Notes under the pieces: model-generated
Told to the model about the DNA's origin: nothing
The model's input: only the letters and a program-made list of their open reading frames with translations
Databases searched by the model: none
Source of the DNA: Methanosarcinales archaeon
Lineage (GTDB): Archaea > Halobacteriota > Methanosarcinia > Methanosarcinales > Methanosarcinaceae
Length of the DNA stretch: 5,771 nt
Direction of reading: 5' to 3'
NCBI GenBank assembly: GCA_012329085.1
Contig: JAAXQB010000025.1
Span: 1-5,771 of the forward strand
Part shown: piece by piece, positions 1-5,607 of the stretch
How the letters are laid out: every line of letters begins with the position of its first letter
Numbering within the stretch: the stretch's first letter is position 1
Position numbers and translations under genes: made by a program

Positions 1-45
1 ATAGCTATATCATATATTTATGCCTATAAACCTATTAAATAGTAT

Positions 46-63
46 TGAATATAATTATATTCA
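46..63. repeat. Perfect 18-bp palindrome
   Basis: The two 9-base halves (TGAATATAA / TTATATTCA) are exact reverse complements with no spacer. It lies in a very AT-rich stretch without a gene, about 290 bases before nth. It could be a dimer-binding operator, or part of a terminator with the oligo-T tract 25 bases downstream. In DNA this rich in A and T a chance palindrome of this length is uncommon but possible. Confidence 0.5.
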
Positions 64-79
64 CTCATCTATTAAATCA

Positions 80-95
80 TTTTTGGTTTTTTTTT
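80..95 (+). terminator. Oligo-T tract, possible plus-strand terminator
   Basis: Five T, two G and nine T in a row. Archaeal RNA polymerase terminates at non-template oligo-T runs without needing a stem, so this could end a plus-strand transcript coming from left of the window. No plus-strand gene is visible before it, so the assignment is tentative. Confidence 0.3.
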
Positions 96-135
96 AAATA
101 GATTATCCTTAATAATTTAACAGTATTACAAAAAA

Positions 136-292
136 CAAGCAAACGCTCGTTTGTTCAATCACGAGCAAACGCTCGTTTGGAACAAACGAGCTATCAAAAA
201 TCAAAGATTTTCTTTAACTCATTCTGTAAGAATGAGTGTTTACGCCCATTCTTTTCGAAAATGTGTGTTAAGCATAATAACTTTACAAGTTA
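136..292. repeat. Cluster of direct repeats and perfect short-loop hairpins
   Basis: An 18-base unit occurs at 136-153 and again at 162-179 with one mismatch (26-base period); its core is GCAAACGCTCGTTTG. A third, inverted half is at 180-191, which is the exact reverse complement of 145-156. Between them 171-191 forms a perfect 9-bp stem (GCTCGTTTG) with a 3-base loop. Further perfect stems follow: 197-211 (6 bp, loop AAA), 217-237 (9 bp, arms ACTCATTCT, loop GTA), the palindrome TTTTCGAAAA at 252-261, and 278-292 (6 bp, loop TAC). The block is richer in G and C than its flanks. A 60-codon frame starting with TTG at 151 crosses it, but these repeats explain the frame better than a gene does. 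It may be a dispersed genomic repeat, a structured RNA, or a multi-site operator for nth. Confidence 0.6.
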
Positions 293-317
293 GATATAAC
301 AAAAAACATGTATTTAC

Positions 318-350
318 AAATTATATGCTATAAAATAAAATAAAAATACC
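318..350 (+). promoter_or_regulatory. Candidate TATA box of nth, leaderless start
   Basis: AAATTATAT at 318-326 and CTATAAAA at 329-336 resemble archaeal box A. The first is centred about 27-29 bases before the nth ATG, which would put the transcription start at or next to the start codon. No Shine-Dalgarno sequence precedes the ATG, which fits a leaderless message. The background is AT-rich, so TATA-like strings are cheap. Confidence 0.4.
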
Positions 351-1007
351 ATGGACATAAAACACAGAATTATAGAAATTATAAAATCTCTTAAAATATC
401 AAGTGAAACTAAAAAAAATACAGCACTTTATGAAGTATCAAGATATAACGACCCATATCTTGTGCTTATTTCATGTATTTTAAGTTTAAGAACAAAAGAT
501 AAAATCACAGCAATTGCTTCATCAAAATTATTTGAATTGGGTTCATCTCCAAAAGATATGCTTTTATTAAGTGCAAAGGAAATAGAAACTGCAATATATC
601 CAGTAGGTTTTTATCGTAGAAAATCAGAACAAATTTTACATATTTCGCGAATATTAATTGAAGAGTACGATTCAAAAGTTCCAGATGACCTTGATGAACT
701 TTTAAAAATAAAAGGAATTGGAAGAAAAACTGCAAATATCGTTATAACACTTGGATTTGGAAAAGTAGGACTTGCTGTAGATACACATGTGCATAGAATT
801 TCAAATAGAATTGGTATTGTAAGTACAAAAACTCCTGAAAAGACTGAATTTAGTTTAAAAAATATTGTCCCAATAGAGTATTGGAAGGACTTAAATGACC
901 TATTTGTAATTCATGGGCAAAATATATGTGCACCAATAAGTCCAAAATGTAGTTTATGTATGATAATTGAATATTGTGATAGAGTTGGTGTTGGTAGATC
1001 AAGATAG
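351..1007 (+). CDS. nth: Endonuclease III, DNA glycosylase/AP lyase
   Basis: This is a bifunctional base-excision-repair enzyme that removes oxidised pyrimidines and nicks the DNA at the resulting abasic site. The 218 residues match the usual length of the family. The N-terminal part carries the archaeal-type motif ISCILSLRTKDK (40-51). A helix-hairpin-helix (about 117-136) contains KGIGRKTAN with the catalytic lysine K126. VDTH (143-146) supplies the catalytic aspartate D144. The C-terminus holds Cys193, Cys200, Cys203 and Cys209 with spacing C-X6-C-X2-C-X5-C, the classic 4Fe-4S loop. All key residues are present, so the enzyme should be active. The ATG at 351 is favoured because a TATA-like element lies about 27 bases before it; no Shine-Dalgarno sequence is seen. 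The gene stands alone on the plus strand and converges on the broken DUF6155-type gene. Confidence 0.95.
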   Translation: MDIKHRIIEIIKSLKISSETKKNTALYEVSRYNDPYLVLISCILSLRTKDKITAIASSKLFELGSSPKDMLLLSAKEIETAIYPVGFYRRKSEQILHISRILIEEYDSKVPDDLDELLKIKGIGRKTANIVITLGFGKVGLAVDTHVHRISNRIGIVSTKTPEKTEFSLKNIVPIEYWKDLNDLFVIHGQNICAPISPKCSLCMIIEYCDRVGVGRSR

Positions 1008-1069
1008 AAGAATGAGTTAAAAATTCAAGCATATTGTATGCAATTTACTCGCAATTTATGACATACCAG

Positions 1070-1086
1070 AAAAAAATAAAAAAAAA
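1070..1086 (-). terminator. Oligo-T terminator for the minus-strand genes
   Basis: Read on the minus strand this is nine T, one A and seven T, about 120 bases beyond the stop of the DUF6155-type gene. Long T runs on the non-template strand are the usual archaeal terminator. It is the clearest transcription end for the minus-strand block. The rest of the 1008-1205 gap shows nothing coding, only small repeats such as GCAATTTA at 1040-1047 and 1051-1058. Confidence 0.45.
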
Positions 1087-1205
1087 TCTCCATTCATTGA
1101 ATAGTTTTAAAATAAGATTAGAAGGGAAATTACCATATCACTACCATTCCTATTTGTTGGTAAATTATCTATCTGAAGTTATCTATATATTATCAGGGGA
1201 CATAT

Positions 1206-1766
1206 TTATTCATAATATTCATAATACACCTCACATAAACAATCATGAAATCCCCAGCCTATATTTCTTGTCTCATTTACTACTTTAAATACTCTGTTTT
1301 TGAATTTACTTAAAATTCTTTCTTCATCTATTAATTTAAGTGATGTTTCATAGGCATTTTCAATACTTATATAAAAATTCTCATTAATATCTCCAAAATC
1401 ATTAGTAAATTCTACACCACATTCAACATAGTACAACAATAAATCAGCTATGCTCTCTTTTGAAGTTTCTAATTTTTTAAAATCATTTATTGCTTTTCTT
1501 GTAGTATATAACTTATAAAGTTATATACTGAGAGAATTTTTTTAATTTCTCGAAATTGATAATTTTAATCTATTTCCGCGTTTTGGATAAAATCCTTCAC
1601 GAACTTTTTCTTTATATTGTTCGAGTATTTCACTTTCATTTGGATTGATATAAAAGTCAAAATATTCTTTAATAGGTTTAAATTTTTTATAGAGTTCTGA
1701 AATATGTTTTATCAAAGCCTCTTTTTCAAGTTTATTTAATTCTAATTTAACTTCCCTTAATCCCAT
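1206..1766 (-). pseudogene. DUF6155-type gene interrupted by a 51-nt in-frame insertion
   Basis: The first 74 codons (1766-1545) start MGLREVKLELNKLEKEALIK and continue with LYKKFKPIKEYFDFYINP and FYPKRGNRLKL. They end at TAA 1544-1542. The downstream part in the same frame reads RKAINDFKKLETSKESIADL from 1499, then GVEFTNDFGDINENFY and NIGWGFHDCL, to a stop at 1208-1206. As I remember the family, DUF6155 proteins are about 170 residues with both halves in this order, and run straight from KLxLxxxx into KAIxxFKKL. Removing 51 nt joins LKLSIS to RKAINDF and gives 169 residues with no other stop. The intervening segment holds a second in-frame stop at 1523-1521. A good Shine-Dalgarno precedes the ATG, and the reading frame is otherwise intact, so the break looks recent or is tolerated. 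DUF6155 has no known function. A TTG at 1439 could start the C-terminal part alone, but nothing supports this. Confidence 0.8.
1500..1550 (-). repeat. 51-nt hairpin insertion flanked by AGAAA copies
   Basis: The insertion breaks the DUF6155-type gene. AGAAA occurs at 1550-1546 and again at 1499-1495, exactly 51 nt apart, which looks like a 5-bp target duplication. Inside, 1503-1529 is a perfect inverted repeat with 12-base arms (AGTATATAACTT on the plus strand) and a 3-base loop. A second small stem (GAGAA 1551-1547 with TTCTC 1536-1532) lies next to it. The length is a multiple of three, so the frame is kept, but stops at 1544-1542 and 1523-1521 fall within it. There is no coding capacity and no clear terminal repeat, so if mobile it would depend on an enzyme supplied elsewhere. 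Confidence 0.65.
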
Positions 1767-1775
1767 AATTTTTTA

Positions 1776-1781
1776 TCCTCC
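1776..1781 (-). promoter_or_regulatory. Shine-Dalgarno GGAGGA of the DUF6155-type gene
   Basis: GGAGGA on the minus strand sits 9 bases before the ATG at 1766-1764. It fixes this start and is the best ribosome-binding site in the window. The other genes have weak or no such site. It implies translation from a leadered message, for instance one continuing from rqcH 82 bases upstream. Confidence 0.7.
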
Positions 1782-1795
1782 AATATTTTTCAATA

Positions 1796-1816
1796 GCTTG
1801 TTCAGAATGAACAAGC
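1796..1816. repeat. Perfect 8-bp-arm hairpin between rqcH and the DUF6155-type gene
   Basis: GCTTGTTC and its exact reverse complement flank a 5-base loop (AGAAT). It lies 33 bases past the rqcH stop and 30 bases before the next ATG. No T run follows on the minus strand, so it is not an obvious terminator. On the minus strand, CAAACGCT at the start and AGCTAT followed by AAAAAT echo the repeat cluster at 166-201, so it may be a degenerate copy of the same element or binding site. Confidence 0.5.
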
Positions 1817-1848
1817 GTTTGAATATTCTTAAACAATAACAATCTTTT

Positions 1849-3831
1849 TTAAATTTTAACATCCGTAGTACCCGGCGGCAACATCCGTGCAATTAAATCT
1901 GGTGATGCAACCTGCTTTACAAAATGAATATCTTTAAGTTCATTTAAATATATCTTATAAATCTTTTTTGCAATATCATTTTGATTAAACTTACCCGGAA
2001 TAAGTTCTACAACATGCTTTCCATTTCGTTTAATCGCAGATATAGGTCCTCCTATCACTCGAACTTCTTTGTCCATTTCAATTCCTATTGCAACTCCAAC
2101 TCCTATATTTTTATAATATTTCCGTTCCCCTCTTATCACAAAAGAGCCTTTTTTCAAATATTCACCAGATTCTGGCGTTTTTGAAATTTGGTCAGGATTT
2201 ATTTGATAACAATCTCCTTCAAATTGCCCCGCTTTCCATACACTTGAATACGAGATTGCAAATTGTGAAGCTTCCTTTAAAGTAGTATCAGGAACCGATT
2301 TTCCCTCTGTTTTTATAACTGTAATTGGAGCACCCGGCATTTGTGCATGAAATACAATATCTCGCTTTTCCATATATTTTTTAACAATTTCTTCATTTGT
2401 ATCTGCATCTCTTCCCCCTACAACAAAAAACCCATCTGATGAAACAAACCATCTAAATCTATCATACCACCTTTTTTTCCATCCAATTTTCTTTTTATAT
2501 CTATCAAGTGCCTTTAACTCTTTTTTCTTTTCCTTCTTTTGAATTAATTGCTTTGTGATTTCAATTGCACGCATAGCTCCATCTCTCTTTTTTAAAAGCT
2601 TTTTTGCTTTATCATAATAAACTTGTGCATTTTGAGGAACAGTTTTTCTAATGTCTATAGCCGCATTAACAGCTTCAAAAGACATGGTGAAAATAGATTC
2701 TTTCTCATTAATATTAGAAATCAATTCTGAATATTTAGAACCTTTTAATATCTTTTTAATCTCTTTCCATGAATGTTTTTTTCGTGCTTCAATCAAAACC
2801 TTTAACATGTCATCGCACTTTTTGTAATCTGCATAAATAGATTCAGCAATCAAATTATTTTTTTCAGCATCTTTTGTAAATTTTTCAATTGCAGATTGCT
2901 GTTGATTTAATCGTCTTTCAAGAACTCCAATTTTTTCTTTTTTAACAATTTCTTTTTTTTCTACTACGATTTCCAATGATTTTTTTCCAAAAAACTCATC
3001 CAATGCTAAATTAAAAGATTCAAAATATTCTAAATCAAAGTCTTTATAAATTTTAAGTTCAATCGGAGCTACATCAAACGGTTCTAAATTCCCATTTATT
3101 TGCTTTTTAATAATGCAAGGTTTAAACTCACCCTTTGATAGTGGATAAAATATACTATCAAGTGCATTTTTCAATGATTGAATATCATAATCATCTACTT
3201 CTTTTGAACTTTTTCTTTTATCAATTCCACTTCGGTGGCATACTTCTTCTGCAAGCACGCCCCCAAGATTGAATCTACTTGCAATAGTTCGTACAATATC
3301 CGCATCAGACGAAATAAGCACAGTTTTAAGCTGTTCTTTATCGGCATTAACTGGATTAATTTGAGTATCTGGATATTGATATTCCTCTCCACTTCTAATT
3401 TTCCTTCCCTTGTATGATACTGGGTGCAATGGAAGTATGATTTTTCTTTCATTATTTAAAAGTATAATATTTCCTTTGGAAAAAAGTTCTATAACAAGTA
3501 TTGTTTCAATTCCCCCTCTAATAATTCCAAATTCGATTATCCTATCAAAATCATGCTGCTTTATAAAAGTAATTCGCCCTCCATATATATGCTTTCTAAG
3601 AAGCATTGGAAAACTTTGTGGGGTTGTTGGACTTGGTTTAAGATGTTTGCTTAAATGTATTCTTTTTCTAGATTCAATTATAAGATTATCTTTTCCTTTG
3701 CCAAAAATAAATAAATTAATTCTAATCTCATCAGATGCTGTTTGATATATTTTTCCGATTTTTGCATCAATTAGTATATTAAACTCATGAATAACGGCTG
3801 ATACATCAGCACTTGACATTTCTTCTTTCAT
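1849..3831 (-). CDS. rqcH: RqcH / NEMF-family ribosome quality-control protein
   Basis: Homologues bind the large ribosomal subunit with a peptidyl-tRNA stuck after ribosome splitting and recruit tRNA to add a C-terminal tail (alanine in bacteria) that marks the chain for degradation. The same role is inferred here in the cytosol. The 660 residues contain an NFACT-N domain with D9 and the D96-R97 pair in QHDFDRI, matching the Asp/Arg residues needed for tailing in Rqc2/RqcH. PQSFPMLLRKHIYGGRI (71-87) is also typical. A lysine- and glutamate-rich coiled-coil region spans about 290-450. NFACT-R (about 451-570) has WYDRFRWFVSSDGF, GGRDADTNEE and FHAQMPGAP. An NFACT-C-like end includes GPISAIKRNGKHVVELIPG (595-613). 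All key parts are present. The gene starts 21 bases after pcm, with no Shine-Dalgarno; Met5 (MSSADVSAV) is an alternative start. Confidence 0.93.
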   Translation of the reverse strand: MKEEMSSADVSAVIHEFNILIDAKIGKIYQTASDEIRINLFIFGKGKDNLIIESRKRIHLSKHLKPSPTTPQSFPMLLRKHIYGGRITFIKQHDFDRIIEFGIIRGGIETILVIELFSKGNIILLNNERKIILPLHPVSYKGRKIRSGEEYQYPDTQINPVNADKEQLKTVLISSDADIVRTIASRFNLGGVLAEEVCHRSGIDKRKSSKEVDDYDIQSLKNALDSIFYPLSKGEFKPCIIKKQINGNLEPFDVAPIELKIYKDFDLEYFESFNLALDEFFGKKSLEIVVEKKEIVKKEKIGVLERRLNQQQSAIEKFTKDAEKNNLIAESIYADYKKCDDMLKVLIEARKKHSWKEIKKILKGSKYSELISNINEKESIFTMSFEAVNAAIDIRKTVPQNAQVYYDKAKKLLKKRDGAMRAIEITKQLIQKKEKKKELKALDRYKKKIGWKKRWYDRFRWFVSSDGFFVVGGRDADTNEEIVKKYMEKRDIVFHAQMPGAPITVIKTEGKSVPDTTLKEASQFAISYSSVWKAGQFEGDCYQINPDQISKTPESGEYLKKGSFVIRGERKYYKNIGVGVAIGIEMDKEVRVIGGPISAIKRNGKHVVELIPGKFNQNDIAKKIYKIYLNELKDIHFVKQVASPDLIARMLPPGTTDVKI

Positions 3832-3848
3832 ATTTTTTATGATAAATG

Positions 3849-3857
3849 ATATTTAAA
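3849..3857 (-). promoter_or_regulatory. Candidate TATA box of rqcH overlapping the pcm stop codon
   Basis: TTTAAATAT on the minus strand matches the archaeal box A consensus well and is centred 22 bases before the rqcH ATG. The TAA stop of pcm lies inside it. It could give rqcH its own near-leaderless transcript besides readthrough from pcm. The distance is a little short of the usual 25-27 bases for a start at Met1. Confidence 0.35.
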
Positions 3858-4527
3858 GGTCGTATGATTCATATTCTCCAATAAGTGGAACAAACGAGAC
3901 ACTTCCCTTTTTTTCTTTATGGATTTTTCCAGTTGCGTCTTTCGATATAAGATATAATTGTTGCATATATTCACCAATCGGAATTACAAGTAACCCATCA
4001 ATTTTTAATTGTTCAATCAGTGATTTAGGAATAGAAGTGGCTGCACATGTGACAACTATGCGGTCATATTGTAATTGATTTGACACTTTAAATGGCTCAT
4101 CTTCAATCATTACTTCAACATTTGTAATTTCTAATTTTTTCAAATTTTCTTTTGCAAATTCGATAAGTTCAGAAATTCTCTCTATTGTATATATGTACCC
4201 CTTATCACCTACAAGGCATGACATAATTGCTGCATTATATCCAGAGCCTGCTCCAATTTCAAGAACTTTATGCCCCTCTTTTAAATCAAGTAAATCACAC
4301 ATGATGGCAACCATATGGGGTGCAGATATTGTTTGATTGTATCCTATTGATAATGGTGTATCTACATATGCACTAAATTTAAGATCTTCAGGCACAAATA
4401 AATGCCTTGGAATATGATTCATTGCATCGATTACACTTGATTTTATATCATATAAGTTTTTTAAAGATTTTGTTAAATTTTCTCTATATTTTTTAAATGT
4501 TAAAGAATCTAAGTCCCCCGTGACCAT
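3853..4527 (-). CDS. pcm: Protein-L-isoaspartate O-methyltransferase
   Basis: It transfers a methyl group from S-adenosylmethionine to isoaspartyl residues in damaged proteins, starting their conversion back to aspartate. At 224 residues it has the family's usual length. Family landmarks are IPRHLFVPE (39-47), the substrate-side motif QTISAPHMVA (65-74) with Ser68, SAM motif I VLEIGAGSGYNAA (88-100), the acidic end of the next strand TIER (114-117), YDRIVVTCAA (154-163), IPKSLIEQLK (166-175) and the C-terminal FVPLIG (212-217). Two normally glycine-rich spots are changed: the usual GDGxxG is EDEPFK (142-147, Asp143 kept), and the usual GQTIS is NQTIS (Asn64). The start overlaps the end of the zinc-ribbon gene by 19 bases in another frame, with a weak GGGGAAG six bases before the ATG. 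The next Met (36) would be too late. It is translationally linked to its neighbours. Confidence 0.94.
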   Translation of the reverse strand: MVTGDLDSLTFKKYRENLTKSLKNLYDIKSSVIDAMNHIPRHLFVPEDLKFSAYVDTPLSIGYNQTISAPHMVAIMCDLLDLKEGHKVLEIGAGSGYNAAIMSCLVGDKGYIYTIERISELIEFAKENLKKLEITNVEVMIEDEPFKVSNQLQYDRIVVTCAATSIPKSLIEQLKIDGLLVIPIGEYMQQLYLISKDATGKIHKEKKGSVSFVPLIGEYESYDL

Positions 4528-5132
4528 GCTGTACTTCCCCTTTTAATTTCTTTTGTGAAAATTCGTTTAACATACTTTGCTTCTGTCATGTCTCCATTTC
4601 GTGATCTAAAATATCCATCTCTTATTTTTATATGGGTAAGAATGACTTCGCTTCTATCAAGGGTAAATATATCCCCTACTACAAATTCATGGTCGCCTTT
4701 TACTTTTTTTGTGATGGATCTTGTTTTAGTTCGTGCATGGATTGCATATTTTATGCTAACTTCATCGATTGCTCTTCCCCATAGAGTGCCAATATCTTCT
4801 GATTTTGAATATTCTACTCTTTTTCCACCTGATTCAATTGAAGTTACTATGATTGGAAAAACATCTTCTTTGGATTCGTCATCTACAATCAATTCGTCAT
4901 CTACATAAATAACTTCTTTTGCATCCATTTCATTGCTACATTTATATGATTCTCTATCTTTGCTGACAATTACTCGGACTGTCACTTGTTTTGGCGTTTC
5001 AATTTTTACACTGTGTATGTGTTCGCATTCAGTGCATTTTACAACAGGATTTTGACCTGATTTTAATATTTCGTGTAATGTTGGTTCATCTTTTGAGCAT
5101 GAAACACATTCTATTTCTATCATTTGATTCAT
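4509..5132 (-). CDS. HVO_0476-family zinc-ribbon protein
   Basis: This family of archaeal proteins has no established function; the assignment is from memory of the family pattern. The 207 residues begin with a zinc ribbon made of Cys9-X2-Cys12 and Cys33-X2-Cys36, spaced by DEPTLHEILKSGQNPVVK. A beta-rich body follows, with VTVRVIVSKD, YVDDELIVDDES, LWGRAIDEVSIKYAI, HEFVVGDIFTLD and IKIRDGYFRSRNGDMTEAKY. There is no signal peptide or membrane segment, so it is cytoplasmic. The zinc ribbon and basic C-terminus suggest nucleic-acid or ribosome contact, but that is only inference. It is the first gene of the block and overlaps pcm by 19 bases. Two ATGs compete, at 5132 and at Met4 (5123). A TATA-like element 27 bases before Met4 favours a leaderless start there, giving 204 residues. 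Confidence 0.85.
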   Translation of the reverse strand: MNQMIEIECVSCSKDEPTLHEILKSGQNPVVKCTECEHIHSVKIETPKQVTVRVIVSKDRESYKCSNEMDAKEVIYVDDELIVDDESKEDVFPIIVTSIESGGKRVEYSKSEDIGTLWGRAIDEVSIKYAIHARTKTRSITKKVKGDHEFVVGDIFTLDRSEVILTHIKIRDGYFRSRNGDMTEAKYVKRIFTKEIKRGSTAWSRGT

Positions 5133-5145
5133 AATTTTTTTTATG

Positions 5146-5154
5146 TTTTTATAG
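5146..5154 (-). promoter_or_regulatory. Candidate TATA box of the zinc-ribbon/pcm/rqcH block
   Basis: CTATAAAAA on the minus strand is centred 18 bases before the first ATG and 27 bases before Met4. The usual box A distance would put the transcript start at Met4, making it leaderless. A second candidate, ATTATAAT at 5162-5169, would suit the first ATG. Either could drive the whole block. Confidence 0.4.
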
Positions 5155-5222
5155 CATGTACATTATAATTTTTTGCTTCACATTAATTACATATTCTACT
5201 TAATCATATATCTAACTGACTA

Positions 5223-5435
5223 ATGATGCAATATTTAACTAAAATTAGTTTAAAACTCACTTTTAAACTATTAAAAAACACTCAAAAGTATATAAATGAA
5301 ACTGTAAAAACAAAAATTTTAATATGTTGTAATGAACTTTTGCATAACATCAGTAAGTTATATGCAGTAAAAAAATATAGAACATTTGATAAATATGAGT
5401 ATAATAATGTAGTGTATGGGGCAACATATTCATAA
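5223..5435 (+). CDS. Doubtful 70-codon ORF, no recognised family
   Basis: This open frame begins ATG ATG and encodes a lysine-, leucine- and asparagine-rich peptide (MMQYLTKISLKLTFKLLKN onward) with no motif I recognise, no signal peptide and no membrane segment. Few codons start with G, unlike the good genes here, and there is no Shine-Dalgarno. A perfect hairpin (5246-5270) lies within its first codons. In favour are its length, which exceeds most chance frames in DNA this AT-rich, and the plus-strand oligo-T tract 88 bases after its stop. It may equally be a non-coding transcript or chance. Apart from this frame, 5133-5607 holds only the minus-strand promoter region, palindromes such as AATTTATAAATT (5504-5515) and the T tract. 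Confidence 0.2.
   Translation: MMQYLTKISLKLTFKLLKNTQKYINETVKTKILICCNELLHNISKLYAVKKYRTFDKYEYNNVVYGATYS
5246..5270. repeat. Perfect 10-bp-arm hairpin
   Basis: TAGTTTAAAA and its exact reverse complement flank the loop CTCAC. It follows a smaller inverted repeat, AACTAA/TTAGTT, at 5237-5250. It lies in the gap between two minus-strand genes. By a rough composition estimate, a stem this long is expected by chance about 0.3 times in a window of this size, so it is only mildly notable. Confidence 0.45.
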
Positions 5436-5522
5436 ATTCTAAAAATAATTTAATAATTTTTATATATTTCATATTTCGCACCCTTGGCAAAAATAGTAAA
5501 ACGAATTTATAAATTTTGTAGA

Positions 5523-5543
5523 TTTTTTGTATTTTTTATTTTT
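5523..5543 (+). terminator. Oligo-T tract, plus strand
   Basis: Runs of six, six and five T within 21 bases resemble an archaeal intrinsic terminator on the plus strand. The neighbouring good genes are on the minus strand, so if it works, it must end an unannotated plus-strand transcript, perhaps one covering 5223-5435. It could also just be AT-rich sequence. Confidence 0.3.
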
Positions 5544-5607
5544 AATTTAACACCCATCCTAAAAATTTAATATTTAAACTATAATTTTAAGCCATTCTTT
5601 TAAATTT

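Noticed and set aside
136..191. Two repeats with a 26-base period as a CRISPR remnant
   Set aside because: The spacer between the repeats is only about 8 bases, there are only two full copies, and no cas genes are present.
151..333. 60-codon plus-strand frame starting with TTG before nth
   Set aside because: It starts inside the direct-repeat block, has no Shine-Dalgarno, and its sequence is set by the inverted repeats. No protein family is recognisable.
1..350. tRNA or other stable RNA gene among the left-edge hairpins
   Set aside because: No tRNA cloverleaf or conserved T-arm sequence can be traced; the stems are separate local hairpins.
1034..1288. 84-codon plus-strand frame after nth
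   Set aside because: It runs antisense into the well-supported C-terminal half of the DUF6155-type gene and shows no motif or ribosome-binding site.
1767..1848. Terminator for rqcH in the 82-base spacer
   Set aside because: The hairpin at 1796-1816 is not followed by a T run on the minus strand; only A-rich sequence and the GGAGGA site follow, so readthrough is more likely.
3195..3745. Several 60-111 codon frames on both strands inside rqcH
   Set aside because: They overlap the strongly supported rqcH frame and are its shadows.
3887..3898. GGAACAAACGAG, identical to 179-190 of the repeat cluster
   Set aside because: Here it encodes the conserved SFVP motif at the end of Pcm on the minus strand, so the 12-base match is explained by coding constraint and is probably chance.
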